Both the position numbers and the translations under genes were made by a program. Below, in pieces: positions 1 to 8,038 of a DNA stretch of 64,000 bases (the stretch's first letter is position 1; every line of letters starts with the position of its first letter). Source of the stretch: UBA1926 sp036732005 (lineage in GTDB: Bacteria; Planctomycetota; Phycisphaerae; Phycisphaerales; UBA1924); contig DAINDF010000005.1 in assembly GCA_036732005.1 (NCBI GenBank), positions 124,001-188,000 on the forward strand. The letters are read 5' to 3'. The notes under the pieces were generated by a model, which worked only from the letters and a program-made list of their open reading frames with translations, did no database searches and had not been told where the DNA came from.

Positions 1-661
1 AGTAGATCCGCCGCACCTCCGCCGGGGGGCAGTTCGCGAGCAGCGCGTGGTGGATCGCGATCTGCACCTCGGCGTAGACCGAGACATGCCCCGCGTTGCG
101 CGCGAACGCGTCCAGCGTCTCCACGATCCCCCCGCCCGTCGAGTTCTCGATCGGGACAAGCCCGTAGTTCACATGCCGACGCCTCACCTCGGTGAACACC
201 CCCGCGATCTCGTGCAGGTCGTCGTACTCCACGCTCGACCCGAACTGCTTCACCGCCGCGACATGGCTCTGCGACCCCGGCGGGCCCAGGTACCCGATCC
301 GCAGCGGCTGCTCGAGCGCGAAGCTCCCGCTCATCAACTCCCGGTAGACCCCCTCGATCGTCCGCGAGGGCAGCGGGCCCTCGTTCGCCTCGAGCACCTT
401 CCGCAGCACCTCCGCCTCCCGGTGGGGGGCGTAGATCGGGGTGTTCGTGTCACGCTTGTGCTTGCCGATCTGCACCACCGCCCGAGCCCGCTCGTTCAGC
501 AACGCCACCAGCCGCCGGTCGATGTCGTCCACCTCCGCACGCAGCCGGGCGAGGGCCTTCGAGTCCGCCACGGTCTCGGCGGCCGGGCCGGGCCGGGCCG
601 GTGCGCGGGACCTGGGCTCGGCCTTGCGGGTGGTTTTCTTTGTGGTCTTCTTCTTGGCCAT
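1..661 (-). CDS. pheA: Chorismate mutase / prephenate dehydratase (P-protein), 3' end outside window
   Basis: Bifunctional enzyme of phenylalanine synthesis in the cytosol: the mutase converts chorismate to prephenate and the dehydratase converts prephenate to phenylpyruvate. The 220 visible codons start at the ATG complementary to 659-661 and run off the left edge, so the rest of the dehydratase and any ACT regulatory domain are not seen. A Lys/Arg-rich tail (residues 1-35) precedes the mutase helices (about 36-118; DIDRRLVALLNERA, APHREAEVL). The dehydratase begins at about residue 121 (IGYLGPPGSQSHVAA, then YGLVPIENSTGGG). Both signatures are read directly. No other aromatic-pathway gene adjoins it. 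The Shine-Dalgarno is weak (GGAG about 14 bases upstream). Confidence 0.93.
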   Translation of the reverse strand, partial: MAKKKTTKKTTRKAEPRSRAPARPGPAAETVADSKALARLRAEVDDIDRRLVALLNERARAVVQIGKHKRDTNTPIYAPHREAEVLRKVLEANEGPLPSRTIEGVYRELMSGSFALEQPLRIGYLGPPGSQSHVAAVKQFGSSVEYDDLHEIAGVFTEVRRRHVNYGLVPIENSTGGGIVETLDAFARNAGHVSVYAEVQIAIHHALLANCPPAEVRRIY

Positions 662-786
662 ATCGATCCCGGGAACTCCACGGGCTTTATCGCCCGAAAA
701 GGCGGGATTGTCCAGCCCCCGACCCGGGTTGGCCATCGCCGGGGGCTCTTCCCCCCGAAAATCGTGAACTCCGCTTCCGAATCCCG

Positions 787-1848
787 ATGACAGAGAAGGG
801 TGCGCCCGTGATCCTGAACCTGGTGCAGCACAGCACGACGCTCGCCGCCTCGCCGGCCTCGGCAGGGGATGCGGTCGAGCGCGCGTTCAGCGTCGTCCAG
901 GCCCTCCCGCTCGAAGCCCACGCCGCGATGGGCCTGGTGCTCCTGGGCGGGATCGCGTTGTGGCTGTTCGGGGGCCGGCTCCTCAAGCCCCTGTTCGGGT
1001 TGCTCGGGCTGGCGCTGGGTGGGCTGATCGGCATGGTCGCCCTCCCCGCTTTCGGGCTTCGGGAAATCGGGGGCGTGAGCGGAGCCCTGATCGGGCTCGG
1101 GGTCGGCGCGGTCGTCGGCCTGGCGCTCGCCATGGTCCTGCTCAAGGCCGCGATCGTCTTCGCCGCCGGGGCCGGCTTCGCGGTGCTCGGGTTCCTCGGC
1201 GGCACGATCTACACCGAGCACAACCCGATGCCCGACGACCAGCCCCCGGCCTTCGTGGTCGACGACGCCGACCGGGCGCCGGGCGGGCGGCTGCTGTTCA
1301 CCAACCCCGTGACCGGGGAGCGGATGACGATCGATCGCCTGACCGAGTCGCTGCGCGAGGCCCAACGGGTCATCGGGGGCGTGCCCAAGGACGAGGTGGG
1401 TCAGACCGACCCCGACGCGGCGAGCAAACGCTTCGAATCGATCGCGGTGCTCTGCCAGGCGGTGGTCGCCGAATCGCGTGAGGCGATCACCACCCACTGG
1501 AACGGGCTCTCCGTCCGGGAGCGGCTGGTCGTGGTCGGGTCGTCGCTCGGCTCGCTCGTCGTGGGGCTGCTCGTGGGGCTGCTCATGCCCAAGCGCGCGA
1601 CGGCCGGGGTCACGGCCCTCGCGGGGTCGGCGATCACACTCGCGGCGGGGGTCTGGCTCATCGATGCGCTCGCCCCGGGCATGGCCCGCCTGACCACCCA
1701 GCCGCCCGAGGCCTGGGCGGTGGTCTGGGGCGTGATGTTCCTCGCGGGGATGGTCGCCCAGCTCGCCGGGCTGGGGCGGCCCGTCGAGCCCGCCAAGCCC
1801 TCGAAGAAGAAGGGCGACGACGAGGACGAGGGCGACGAGGAGGAGTGA
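787..1848 (+). CDS. Multi-pass membrane protein, unknown function
   Basis: A 353-residue protein I do not recognise. Gly/Ala/Leu-rich hydrophobic stretches at about residues 47-63, 68-90, 97-118 and 120-142 look like closely packed helices. A soluble stretch of roughly 90 residues follows, then about three more hydrophobic segments and a charged C-terminal tail (KKKGDDEDEGDEEE) that should face the cytoplasm. The glycine-rich helices resemble small TM198/DUF4203-type membrane proteins, but this is only a resemblance. The ATG at 787 is used here; a GTG at 808 with GAAGGG upstream is an alternative. The gene is divergent from pheA and convergent with the aldolase gene, so it is probably transcribed alone. 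Confidence 0.75.
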   Translation: MTEKGAPVILNLVQHSTTLAASPASAGDAVERAFSVVQALPLEAHAAMGLVLLGGIALWLFGGRLLKPLFGLLGLALGGLIGMVALPAFGLREIGGVSGALIGLGVGAVVGLALAMVLLKAAIVFAAGAGFAVLGFLGGTIYTEHNPMPDDQPPAFVVDDADRAPGGRLLFTNPVTGERMTIDRLTESLREAQRVIGGVPKDEVGQTDPDAASKRFESIAVLCQAVVAESREAITTHWNGLSVRERLVVVGSSLGSLVVGLLVGLLMPKRATAGVTALAGSAITLAAGVWLIDALAPGMARLTTQPPEAWAVVWGVMFLAGMVAQLAGLGRPVEPAKPSKKKGDDEDEGDEEE

Positions 1849-1876
1849 GCCCGTCCAGCGGGCCCCGCGGCGCCGG

Positions 1877-2521
1877 TCAGGCGAACGCCTTCTTGTAGTC
1901 GGCGAGGAACTTCTCCAGCCCGATGTCCGTGAGCGGGTGGTTCATGAACTGCTTGATCACGCCGAACGGCACCGTCGCGACATCCGCCCCGACCATCGCG
2001 CAGTCGAGCATGTGCTTGGGGTGGCGGATCGAGGCGGCCAGGATCTTGGTCGGCATCCCGTAGTTGTCGTAGATCTGCCGCATCTGGGCGATCAGGTCCA
2101 TCCCGTCGAGCCCGATGTCGTCCACGCGGCCGATGAACGGGCTGACCAGGTACGCCCCCGCCTTCGCGACCATCAACGCCTGCAGCGGCTGGAAGCAGAG
2201 CGTCATGTTCGTGCGCACGCCCTCGTCGGAGAACGCCTTGCACGCCCGGAGCCCGTCCACCGTGCAGGGCAGCTTGATGACGATGTTCTCGGCGATCTTC
2301 GCCCGCTCGCGGCCCTCCCTGAGCATGCCCGCGGTGTCCGTGGCGATCACTTCGGCGGAGACCGGCCCGGAGACCATCTTGCAAATGTCGGAGAGCCGCT
2401 CGCCGTAGTCGACGCCCTCCTTGGCGATCAGCGACGGGTTGGTCGTCACGCCGTCGAGCACGCCCAGGTCGTGGGCCTGCTTGATCTCGTCGAGGTTGGC
2501 GGTGTCGATGTAGAGCTCCAT
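1877..2521 (-). CDS. fsa: Transaldolase-like fructose-6-phosphate aldolase
   Basis: Class I aldolase of the small transaldolase family (FSA/TalC type, 214 residues, the family's usual length), acting on sugar phosphates through a Schiff base. The N-terminus (MELYIDTANLDEIKQ, then GVTTNPSLIAKEG) and the catalytic lysine in NIVIKLPCT (Lys83) are diagnostic. A later stretch, VSPFIGRVDDIG, fits the phosphate-binding part of the barrel. Whether it is a true transaldolase or an F6P aldolase cannot be decided by eye. ACGGAGG lies about 7 bases before the ATG, which fixes the start. It is transcribed leftward, in the same direction as iscX upstream. Confidence 0.9.
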   Translation of the reverse strand: MELYIDTANLDEIKQAHDLGVLDGVTTNPSLIAKEGVDYGERLSDICKMVSGPVSAEVIATDTAGMLREGRERAKIAENIVIKLPCTVDGLRACKAFSDEGVRTNMTLCFQPLQALMVAKAGAYLVSPFIGRVDDIGLDGMDLIAQMRQIYDNYGMPTKILAASIRHPKHMLDCAMVGADVATVPFGVIKQFMNHPLTDIGLEKFLADYKKAFA

Positions 2522-2593
2522 GCTCGGCCTCCGTGGTGAGGGGGGGTGGGGCGCAAGTGTAGTGAGGGGGCAACACCCCGGAGCGGGGCCCGC

Positions 2594-2824
2594 TCACGCC
2601 TCGTCGTCGCCGAGACCCTCGCGCTCCTCGATCCACAAACGCTGGATCTCCTCGAGGATGCGCTCGTTGACCGGGTGACCGGATCTGGCCTCGAACCCAT
2701 CGAGGGCCTGCACCAGGTCGCGCAGGTCGACGAAGTTCACCGTCGCGGGGTCAAGGCGGGGGTGCGCGTCGCAGAGTTCCTCGGCGATGCGCTGCACATC
2801 GAGCCAGTGAAAAGTGTCGCCCAT
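2594..2824 (-). CDS. iscX: IscX-like Fe-S cluster assembly protein
   Basis: A 76-residue acidic protein matching the IscX/YfhJ family, a small iron-binding partner and regulator of the cysteine desulfurase IscS. The family pattern is visible throughout: FHWLDVQRIAEELCDAHP, LDPATVNFVDLRD and NERILEEIQRLWIEE. I chose the ATG at 2822-2824 because AGGAAGGGGG lies just upstream and the family normally starts a few residues before the W; the frame is open further upstream with unrelated sequence. In many bacteria iscX ends an isc operon. Here no other isc gene is near, so it appears to stand alone. Confidence 0.85.
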   Translation of the reverse strand: MGDTFHWLDVQRIAEELCDAHPRLDPATVNFVDLRDLVQALDGFEARSGHPVNERILEEIQRLWIEEREGLGDDEA

Positions 2825-2903
2825 TCGGCACCCCCTTCCTCCCCAGCGTAGCCCCGCGATGCGCCGACCCGTGCGCGCAGGAAAACCCCCCGGCGGGGGA
2901 AAA

Positions 2904-4145
2904 TCAGACCGCCGGGGGGCGAGTGGGAACGGCCGCCCCTTCACGGGGCCGCCGGGGTCGAGGCCGAGGCCCCGGGCCTTTTCGGGCGCCGGGACCGGTG
3001 CGGCGGGCGCCGGACCGCCCCGCAGCGTCGATCACCCTGAAGACCACCTCGGCGTCTTCTCGGCGCTCGACGACGAACGGGGCGGGCCGGCCGGGATGGA
3101 CTCCTCCGCGTCCATCCGCGTCGCGGGGGCAGGGCAACCCCCGCGTCCCACCGGGGTCGACCCGGCCGGCGGGGTCATGCCGGCCGGGGGGAGTCGCCGC
3201 CGGGCGAGCGGTGGTCGCGCCGGCGGCGTGGATCGGCGTGTCGGCCTCGGGTAAGGTAGTGCGGTGCAAGTCCTCCCTCGATGAGGAACATGGCGCTGGA
3301 TAGCGCCGCAACCGGCACGCGGGGCGTGGGCCGAGCCCCCCGGCGTCCGAGTGGGTTTCCTCCGCGGGCCCCGCCGTGCGCGCGTCCATGGTGCTTGCCT
3401 GCACGGTGACAGTTTCGATGCCCGCCAGCAGCGTTTGGGCCGCATCGCGCGGGAGCAGACCCTGTCGCGGTTTGAGCGGCGCAAGCCCCCGTTCACGGCT
3501 GAATTGGTCGAGCGCCGCCCGGGTTGCCGGGCCGTACAGACCGTCCACGCGGTCGCGCGGGTAGAAGCCCATCTCCGCGAGTGTCTGCTGATGCACGCGC
3601 CACTGGTCGCGGGGGTCGAGGCGGGCCAGGACACGCGTCCGGAAGGTCTCCCCGTCGATCTCCACCTCGTATGGCCTCGACCCGAGCCCGGGCAGGCCCA
3701 GCGCGAACGGGGCGCTCCGCAGGCCCGAGACGCGGAGCGACGACCCGGGCCTCCGGTCCGCCGCGGGCCGCGCGGCCGGGCGCGGGTGCAGGTGAATCGC
3801 CATCGGGACGGGTTCGGGGAGGGGGGCGATCGCCAGCGGAAGATCGGCGATCCCGTTCGAGGGCCCCGCGCGGTGCAGCAGGGCCCACGCGCCGAGACCC
3901 AGCAGGGCGCACGCCGCCACCGCCGCGAGCGAGCGGCCCGGGCGCCGGGGGCGGGGCCCGGGCACGAGCGTCTCGGCGTGTCGCGCGACGGCGCCCAGCA
4001 TGCGCAGCTGCACCAGCACCGCCGCGGCGCACCGCTCGCACTCGGCGAGGTGGGGCGGCCAGCTCGTGTCGCGGCCCGCGGCGCGGTCGATGGCGTGCGC
4101 TGCCGCCAGCCGACGGGCCTGCATTTCCTCAAGGTGCTCGCTCAT
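2904..4145 (-). CDS. Putative anti-sigma factor with peptidoglycan-binding-like domain
   Basis: A 413-residue membrane protein whose start overlaps the end of the upstream sigma gene by 17 bases, as expected for a cotranscribed sigma/anti-sigma pair. Residues 1-45 carry an H-x3-C-x2-C zinc-finger signature (His32, Cys36, Cys39), typical of anti-sigma domains. A single transmembrane helix follows at about 72-92. Residues about 180-240 resemble a PG_binding_1 domain (WRVHQQTLAEMGFYP, DGLYGPATRAALDQFSRE), which would sit outside the membrane. Inference: an envelope sensor that holds the sigma factor. The last 160 residues or so are Pro/Gly/Arg-rich and look poorly conserved; the DNA there also has RNA-like features (3255-3350), so the real C-terminus may be shorter or frameshifted. 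Confidence 0.65.
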   Translation of the reverse strand: MSEHLEEMQARRLAAAHAIDRAAGRDTSWPPHLAECERCAAAVLVQLRMLGAVARHAETLVPGPRPRRPGRSLAAVAACALLGLGAWALLHRAGPSNGIADLPLAIAPLPEPVPMAIHLHPRPAARPAADRRPGSSLRVSGLRSAPFALGLPGLGSRPYEVEIDGETFRTRVLARLDPRDQWRVHQQTLAEMGFYPRDRVDGLYGPATRAALDQFSRERGLAPLKPRQGLLPRDAAQTLLAGIETVTVQASTMDARTAGPAEETHSDAGGLGPRPACRLRRYPAPCSSSREDLHRTTLPEADTPIHAAGATTARPAATPPGRHDPAGRVDPGGTRGLPCPRDADGRGGVHPGRPAPFVVERREDAEVVFRVIDAAGRSGARRTGPGARKGPGPRPRPRRPREGAAVPTRPPAV

Positions 4146-4938
4146 CGGCGGCCCCCTCTCTGCCGGCAGCCCCGGGATCCTCGCCGCTCTCCTCGCGCCC
4201 GATCATCTCGACGGCGCGGGTGAGCGCGCGCATGAGGACGCGCCGCGTGCCGGACTTGGACCGGAAGCCGATCTGCTCGCCGATCTGCTCGAGTGTGAGC
4301 CCGCGGGCGTGCAGGATGACCGCGGTGCGTTCGGGCTCGCCGAGGCGGGCGATCACGCGGTGCACGGTCGCCCGGTCGGGCTCGCTGAGGCCCGGACGCT
4401 CGGCGAACTCCTCCGAGGCGGCCCCGAGCGAGCGGGTGAGGTACTCCCCGCCCCGCCGCGCGTCCCGAGCCTCGCGGACGAGCAACTTCGCGAGCGTTCG
4501 GGAGATGATCACGCGGAGCAGCCCGCGGAGGCTGCTTCCCCGGGAGGCGTCGAACCGCGCGCGCATGAACATGGTGTAGACATCCGCGGCGGCGGACTGG
4601 GCGAGGTCCTCGGCCAGTTGGGCGTCCCGCCGGCCCGTTGTGCGCCGCAGGATCGCGGCGGCCTCGCGTTCGCTCTGGCGGATCACCCATGCCCAGCTCT
4701 CCTCGTGCCCGCAGGAAAGCCAGTAGGCGACGATGGACATCGCGTCGCGATCGCCCTCCTCGGCCTGGGCGAGCACGCTCTGCACGAGCGCAGAGTCGAC
4801 GCGGGGCCTGGGCCGTTTCGCGCCGGCGTCGCGTCTCGTGAACGGCGCGTCGGGCTTCGCCTCGGCGAGGTGATGCTCCGACGCGATCCCCCGGTCGGCG
4901 CGGTCGTTGGGCGCGGGACGCCCAAGACTTTCCGCCAT
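4129..4938 (-). CDS. ECF-family RNA polymerase sigma factor
   Basis: A 269-residue protein with the two core regions of group 4 (ECF) sigma factors. Region 2 lies at about 90-150 (QLAEDLAQSAAADVYTMFMR, then SLRGLLRVIISRTLAKLLV). Region 4 lies at about 190-250 (VHRVIARLGEPERTAVILH, GLTLEQIGEQIGF, then a basic helix). An unusually long N-terminal extension of about 85 residues precedes region 2. It would direct RNA polymerase to a specific promoter set and is probably held inactive by the overlapping downstream membrane protein. The start has GAGAGG about 12-15 bases upstream. No target promoter motif could be identified in the window. Confidence 0.8.
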   Translation of the reverse strand: MAESLGRPAPNDRADRGIASEHHLAEAKPDAPFTRRDAGAKRPRPRVDSALVQSVLAQAEEGDRDAMSIVAYWLSCGHEESWAWVIRQSEREAAAILRRTTGRRDAQLAEDLAQSAAADVYTMFMRARFDASRGSSLRGLLRVIISRTLAKLLVREARDARRGGEYLTRSLGAASEEFAERPGLSEPDRATVHRVIARLGEPERTAVILHARGLTLEQIGEQIGFRSKSGTRRVLMRALTRAVEMIGREESGEDPGAAGREGAADERAP

Positions 4939-5040
4939 GCGGCCTGACCTCTCTCCCCAGCAGCGTCATCCAACACGAGGGGATTGCCGCGTGCAACCCG
5001 ACCGTGCGCGCCGCCGCGGAGAATTCTCGCGGGGACCCCC

Positions 5041-5088
5041 GGAATCGGGCTTCGGCGCCGGCCCCCACACGCCCGAATCGGGGTTCGG
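5041..5088. repeat. Two 15-bp near-identical direct repeats before comM
   Basis: GGAATCGGGCTTCGG (5041-5055) and CGAATCGGGGTTCGG (5074-5088) agree at 13 of 15 positions and are 33 bp apart, about three helical turns. They end directly against the -10-like TATGCT of comM, where a regulator could act. No binding protein can be named. Confidence 0.4.
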
Positions 5089-5094
5089 TATGCT
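5089..5094 (+). promoter_or_regulatory. Leaderless-type -10 motif for comM
   Basis: TATGCT lies exactly 6 bases before the comM ATG (5101), and no Shine-Dalgarno sequence is visible. A transcript starting about 7 bases after this box would begin at the ATG itself. Confidence 0.5.
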
Positions 5095-5100
5095 TTTGGC

Positions 5101-6624
5101 ATGATCGCGAGAGTCCAGTCGTGCCTGCTCCAGGGGATTGACGCCCGGCCGTGCGAGATCGAGGTCGACCTCGACGAGCGCGGGATGGACAAGCAGACGA
5201 TCGTGGGGCTGCCGGACGCGGCGGTGAAGGAATCGCTCGAGCGTGTGCGCGCGGCGGTGGGGAACTCGGGGTACCCGTTCCCGCTGGGGCGGTGCCTGAT
5301 CAACCTCGCGCCCGCGGATGTCCGCAAAGAAGGGCCGGTCTACGACCTCCCGATCGCCTTGGGGCTGCTGCTCTCGCAGGGGGTGCTTCGTGGCGACGCG
5401 GGTGGGATCGACCCGAGGCGGTGCGTCGTGGTCGGGGAGCTCGCGCTCGACGGGCGGGTTCGGCCCGTCAAGGGCGCGATCGCGATGGCGGCGATGGCGA
5501 AGGAGCGCGGGATGGCGGCGCTGATCTGCCCCAAGGACAACGCGGCCGAGGCGGCGGTGGTGGGGGGGGTCGATGTCTTCGGCGTGCGCACGCTGAGCGA
5601 GGTGATGGGGCTGCTGAGCGGGGAGATCGGGGCCGAGCCCGAGCCCGCGCCGGATGTGCTCTCGATGCTGCAGTCGGCGGGGGCGCCGATCGATTTTGCG
5701 GAGGTGCGGGGGCAGGAGGGCGTGAAGCGTGCGATCGTCGTGGCGGCGGCGGGGGGGCACAACCTGCTGATGCTCGGGCCCGCGGGCACGGGCAAGACGA
5801 TGATGGCCAAGGCGCTGCCCGGGGTGCTTCCCCCGCTGACGGCTGAGGAGGCGATCGAGATCACGCGGATCTACTCCGCGGCCGGGGCGCTTAAGAACGG
5901 CGAGTGCCTCGTGACGGCGCGGCCGGTGCGCACGCCGCACCACACGGCGTCGAGCCCGGCGATTGTGGGCGGGGGGATCATCCCGCGGGCGGGGGAGATC
6001 AGCCTGGCGCACCGGGGCGTGCTGTTCCTGGATGAGTTGCCCGAGTTCGGGCGTGGGGTGCTGGAGACGCTGCGGCAGCCGATGGAGGACCATGTGGTGA
6101 CGATCGCGCGGGCGCACGGGGCGGTGCGTTTCCCGGCGAGTTTCATGCTGGTGGCGGCGATGAACCCGACGCCGAGGGGGGATGTGTCTCCCGGCGAGGT
6201 GGGTCGGCGGGAGATGGAGCAGTACATCGGCCGGCTGAGCGGGCCGCTGCTGGACCGGATCGACATCCATGTCGAGGCGCCGGCGGTGCCGTTCAAACAG
6301 CTCGCGGACCTGCCGCGGGGGACGAACTCGCAGGCGATGCGCGAGCAGGCCGCGGCGGCGCGGGAGCGGATGGCGGCGCGTCAGGGGGCGGGGGTGCCCA
6401 ACGCGCGGCTGAGCGGGAAGCAGCTCGACTCGATGGCGGTGCTGACGGAGGGGGCGCTCTCGTTGCTGGGGCAGGCGATCAGCGGCCTGGGGCTGAGCGC
6501 GCGGGCCTACGACAAGATCCGTCGGGTATCGCGGACGATCGCGGACCTGGACGGGAAGGACACGATCACCGAGGCGCATGTGGCCGAGGCGGTGCAGTAC
6601 AGGCTGCTGGACCGGCGGGTGTGA
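5101..6624 (+). CDS. comM: YifB/ComM-family Mg-chelatase-like AAA+ ATPase
   Basis: A 507-residue AAA+ protein of the YifB/ComM family, which in naturally competent bacteria is a hexameric helicase promoting branch migration during integration of incoming DNA. An N-terminal Lon-protease-like (ChlI) domain spans about 20-165. It is followed by the ATPase with Walker A GPAGTGKT (about 226-233), the family motif RTPHHTASSPAIVGGG, Walker B VLFLDELPEF, and a C-terminal domain ending ITEAHVAEAVQYRLLDRR. The usual zinc-type motif NPCPCG is replaced by NPTPRGD, with no cysteines there. The start is fixed by the first in-frame ATG before conserved sequence (MIARVQSCLLQGIDA). It is divergent from the sigma gene. 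Confidence 0.92.
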   Translation: MIARVQSCLLQGIDARPCEIEVDLDERGMDKQTIVGLPDAAVKESLERVRAAVGNSGYPFPLGRCLINLAPADVRKEGPVYDLPIALGLLLSQGVLRGDAGGIDPRRCVVVGELALDGRVRPVKGAIAMAAMAKERGMAALICPKDNAAEAAVVGGVDVFGVRTLSEVMGLLSGEIGAEPEPAPDVLSMLQSAGAPIDFAEVRGQEGVKRAIVVAAAGGHNLLMLGPAGTGKTMMAKALPGVLPPLTAEEAIEITRIYSAAGALKNGECLVTARPVRTPHHTASSPAIVGGGIIPRAGEISLAHRGVLFLDELPEFGRGVLETLRQPMEDHVVTIARAHGAVRFPASFMLVAAMNPTPRGDVSPGEVGRREMEQYIGRLSGPLLDRIDIHVEAPAVPFKQLADLPRGTNSQAMREQAAAARERMAARQGAGVPNARLSGKQLDSMAVLTEGALSLLGQAISGLGLSARAYDKIRRVSRTIADLDGKDTITEAHVAEAVQYRLLDRRV

Positions 6625-6658
6625 GTCTCCGGCGTGTGATCGACGGTGCGCTGCTGAA

Positions 6659-6690
6659 CACCGCCGCACGCCCTCGGGCGGGCGGCGGTG
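6659..6690. terminator. Hairpin between convergent comM and secreted-protein gene
   Basis: CACCGCCGC (6659-6667) pairs with GCGGCGGTG (6682-6690), with a smaller GC-rich stem inside. It lies between the stop codons of the two convergent genes and could end transcription from both sides. No long T-run follows on either strand. Confidence 0.5.
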
Positions 6691-6697
6691 GGGGGTC

Positions 6698-7729
6698 TTA
6701 GCCGCGTCGCCTTCGGCCGAGCGCGGTGACGCCGGCGAGGGCGATGAGGAGGGCGGCGTTTGGGGCCGGGACGATGGCGGCGCCGTCACCCCCGAGGATG
6801 AACTCGAGGGAGGCGCCGTCGAGGAGCGAGGTGAAGTCGTAGTCGAAGGTGAAGAGGTTGGTGAGGTCGGCGATGGTGAACCCGTCGGAGAGGTCCTCGC
6901 CGATGCCCGGAAGGACAACGGTGCTGAAGAACCCGGTGGCGAGCGAGGTGGTGACGAGGCCGTCCTCGATTTCGAACTGGAGCGAACCGCTCTGAGAGAG
7001 GAACGGGGAGTCGGGCATGGAGATGTTGAGGACGAAGTCCGAGCCGGGCCCGGCGCGGAGGCCGGCGTCGTCCCAGTTGACGGAGTAGTTGGTGAATTCG
7101 GTGAAGACATCGAAGAACGAGTCGAACCGGATGTAGTTCCCCGCGGCGTCGAGGACATTGACCTGGATGGGGTCTGAGAACCGCATGGCGGTGCCGCGGG
7201 CGCTGGCGCTGCCGGAGACGACATCGCCGAAGATGATGGGTCTCCAGGTGAGCGTGCCGCTGGCCCAGGACCAGGGGGCGAAGATGCTGGTGGTGAGGCT
7301 GCTGGTGGCGTCGGCCCGGTTGGGGAAGATGCGGGCGTGGGCCGAGCCCGCGGAGGTCATGGTGGCCGAGTAGGCGCCGCCTCCCCAGTTGTTCACGGCG
7401 GCGTTGACGGAGGCGGTGGCGCCGGCGTCGAAGAAGAGCGGGGTGGGGCGATCGGTGCCGGCGCGGGCCTGCTGCGAGAAGTTGCCCGGTCCGACGATGG
7501 CCCACTGCCCGGGCCCGCCCTGGACATCCCATCCGGGGAGGGGCTCGAAGGCGCGGGCGAGCGCGTTGTAGTTGAAGACGGCGACTGGGACGGCCCCGCC
7601 CGTGTTGAAGTTGAAGGTATGGCTGACGAAGTAGGACGAGGAGTTCTGGGCGAGCGACGCGGGTGCGGCGGCGAAGAGGACGGCCGCGGCAGACGCGGCG
7701 AGTCGGCCCTGGCGTTCGGGTGTGTGCAT
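6698..7729 (-). CDS. Secreted protein with PEP-CTERM-like sorting tail
   Basis: A 343-residue exported protein of unknown function. It starts with a signal peptide (about residues 1-27; AAVLFAAAPASLA then Q) and ends with a short anchor: a VPAP motif, a hydrophobic helix of about 15 residues and RRRRG. That tripartite tail is the exosortase-type sorting signal common in Phycisphaerae, so the protein is expected to cross the inner membrane, be clipped and be anchored or released. The body is rich in Asn, Ser, Thr, Phe and Gly, as in beta-rich surface proteins. AAAGGAA precedes the ATG. No exosortase gene is in the window. Confidence 0.75.
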   Translation of the reverse strand: MHTPERQGRLAASAAAVLFAAAPASLAQNSSSYFVSHTFNFNTGGAVPVAVFNYNALARAFEPLPGWDVQGGPGQWAIVGPGNFSQQARAGTDRPTPLFFDAGATASVNAAVNNWGGGAYSATMTSAGSAHARIFPNRADATSSLTTSIFAPWSWASGTLTWRPIIFGDVVSGSASARGTAMRFSDPIQVNVLDAAGNYIRFDSFFDVFTEFTNYSVNWDDAGLRAGPGSDFVLNISMPDSPFLSQSGSLQFEIEDGLVTTSLATGFFSTVVLPGIGEDLSDGFTIADLTNLFTFDYDFTSLLDGASLEFILGGDGAAIVPAPNAALLIALAGVTALGRRRRG

Positions 7730-8038
7730 GGTGCGTTCCTTTCAGAATGGCAACGCGTGGCCCGGGATGCCTCACCGTGGGGCGTGCGGGCGACGGTTGG
7801 ATGTGTCTTCGGCGCTGGCCGCGTGCGGTGCGCGTTTCTCTCCCGCCCTCCGCGGCCGTGCGTTCGCTCTTCATTCACCGTATCTCGGCGGGTCGAGATG
7901 TCGAGGCGTCCGCGGGGTGTTGCTTTCGATCGCGGGAAAACCCGGCATAGACGCCGAAGTGGGGGCACCCCTCGGGGGCGGGAACGGGGTGGTTTCGACG
8001 GGGTCGATCTGGTAGAACGCAGGGGAAGGAGGCGATTC
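7730..8038. other. Divergent intergenic region
   Basis: 309 bases between the divergent secreted-protein gene and the small 8039 gene. It must hold both promoters. AAAGGAA (serving 7729) and AAGGAGG (serving 8039) are clear ribosome-binding sites. No convincing -35/-10 pair, repeat or further gene is visible. Confidence 0.5.

Noticed and set aside
4966..7224. 752-codon open frame on the minus strand over comM
   Set aside because: Antisense to comM, whose ATPase motifs are certain. The product is Pro/Arg/Ser-rich with no domain.
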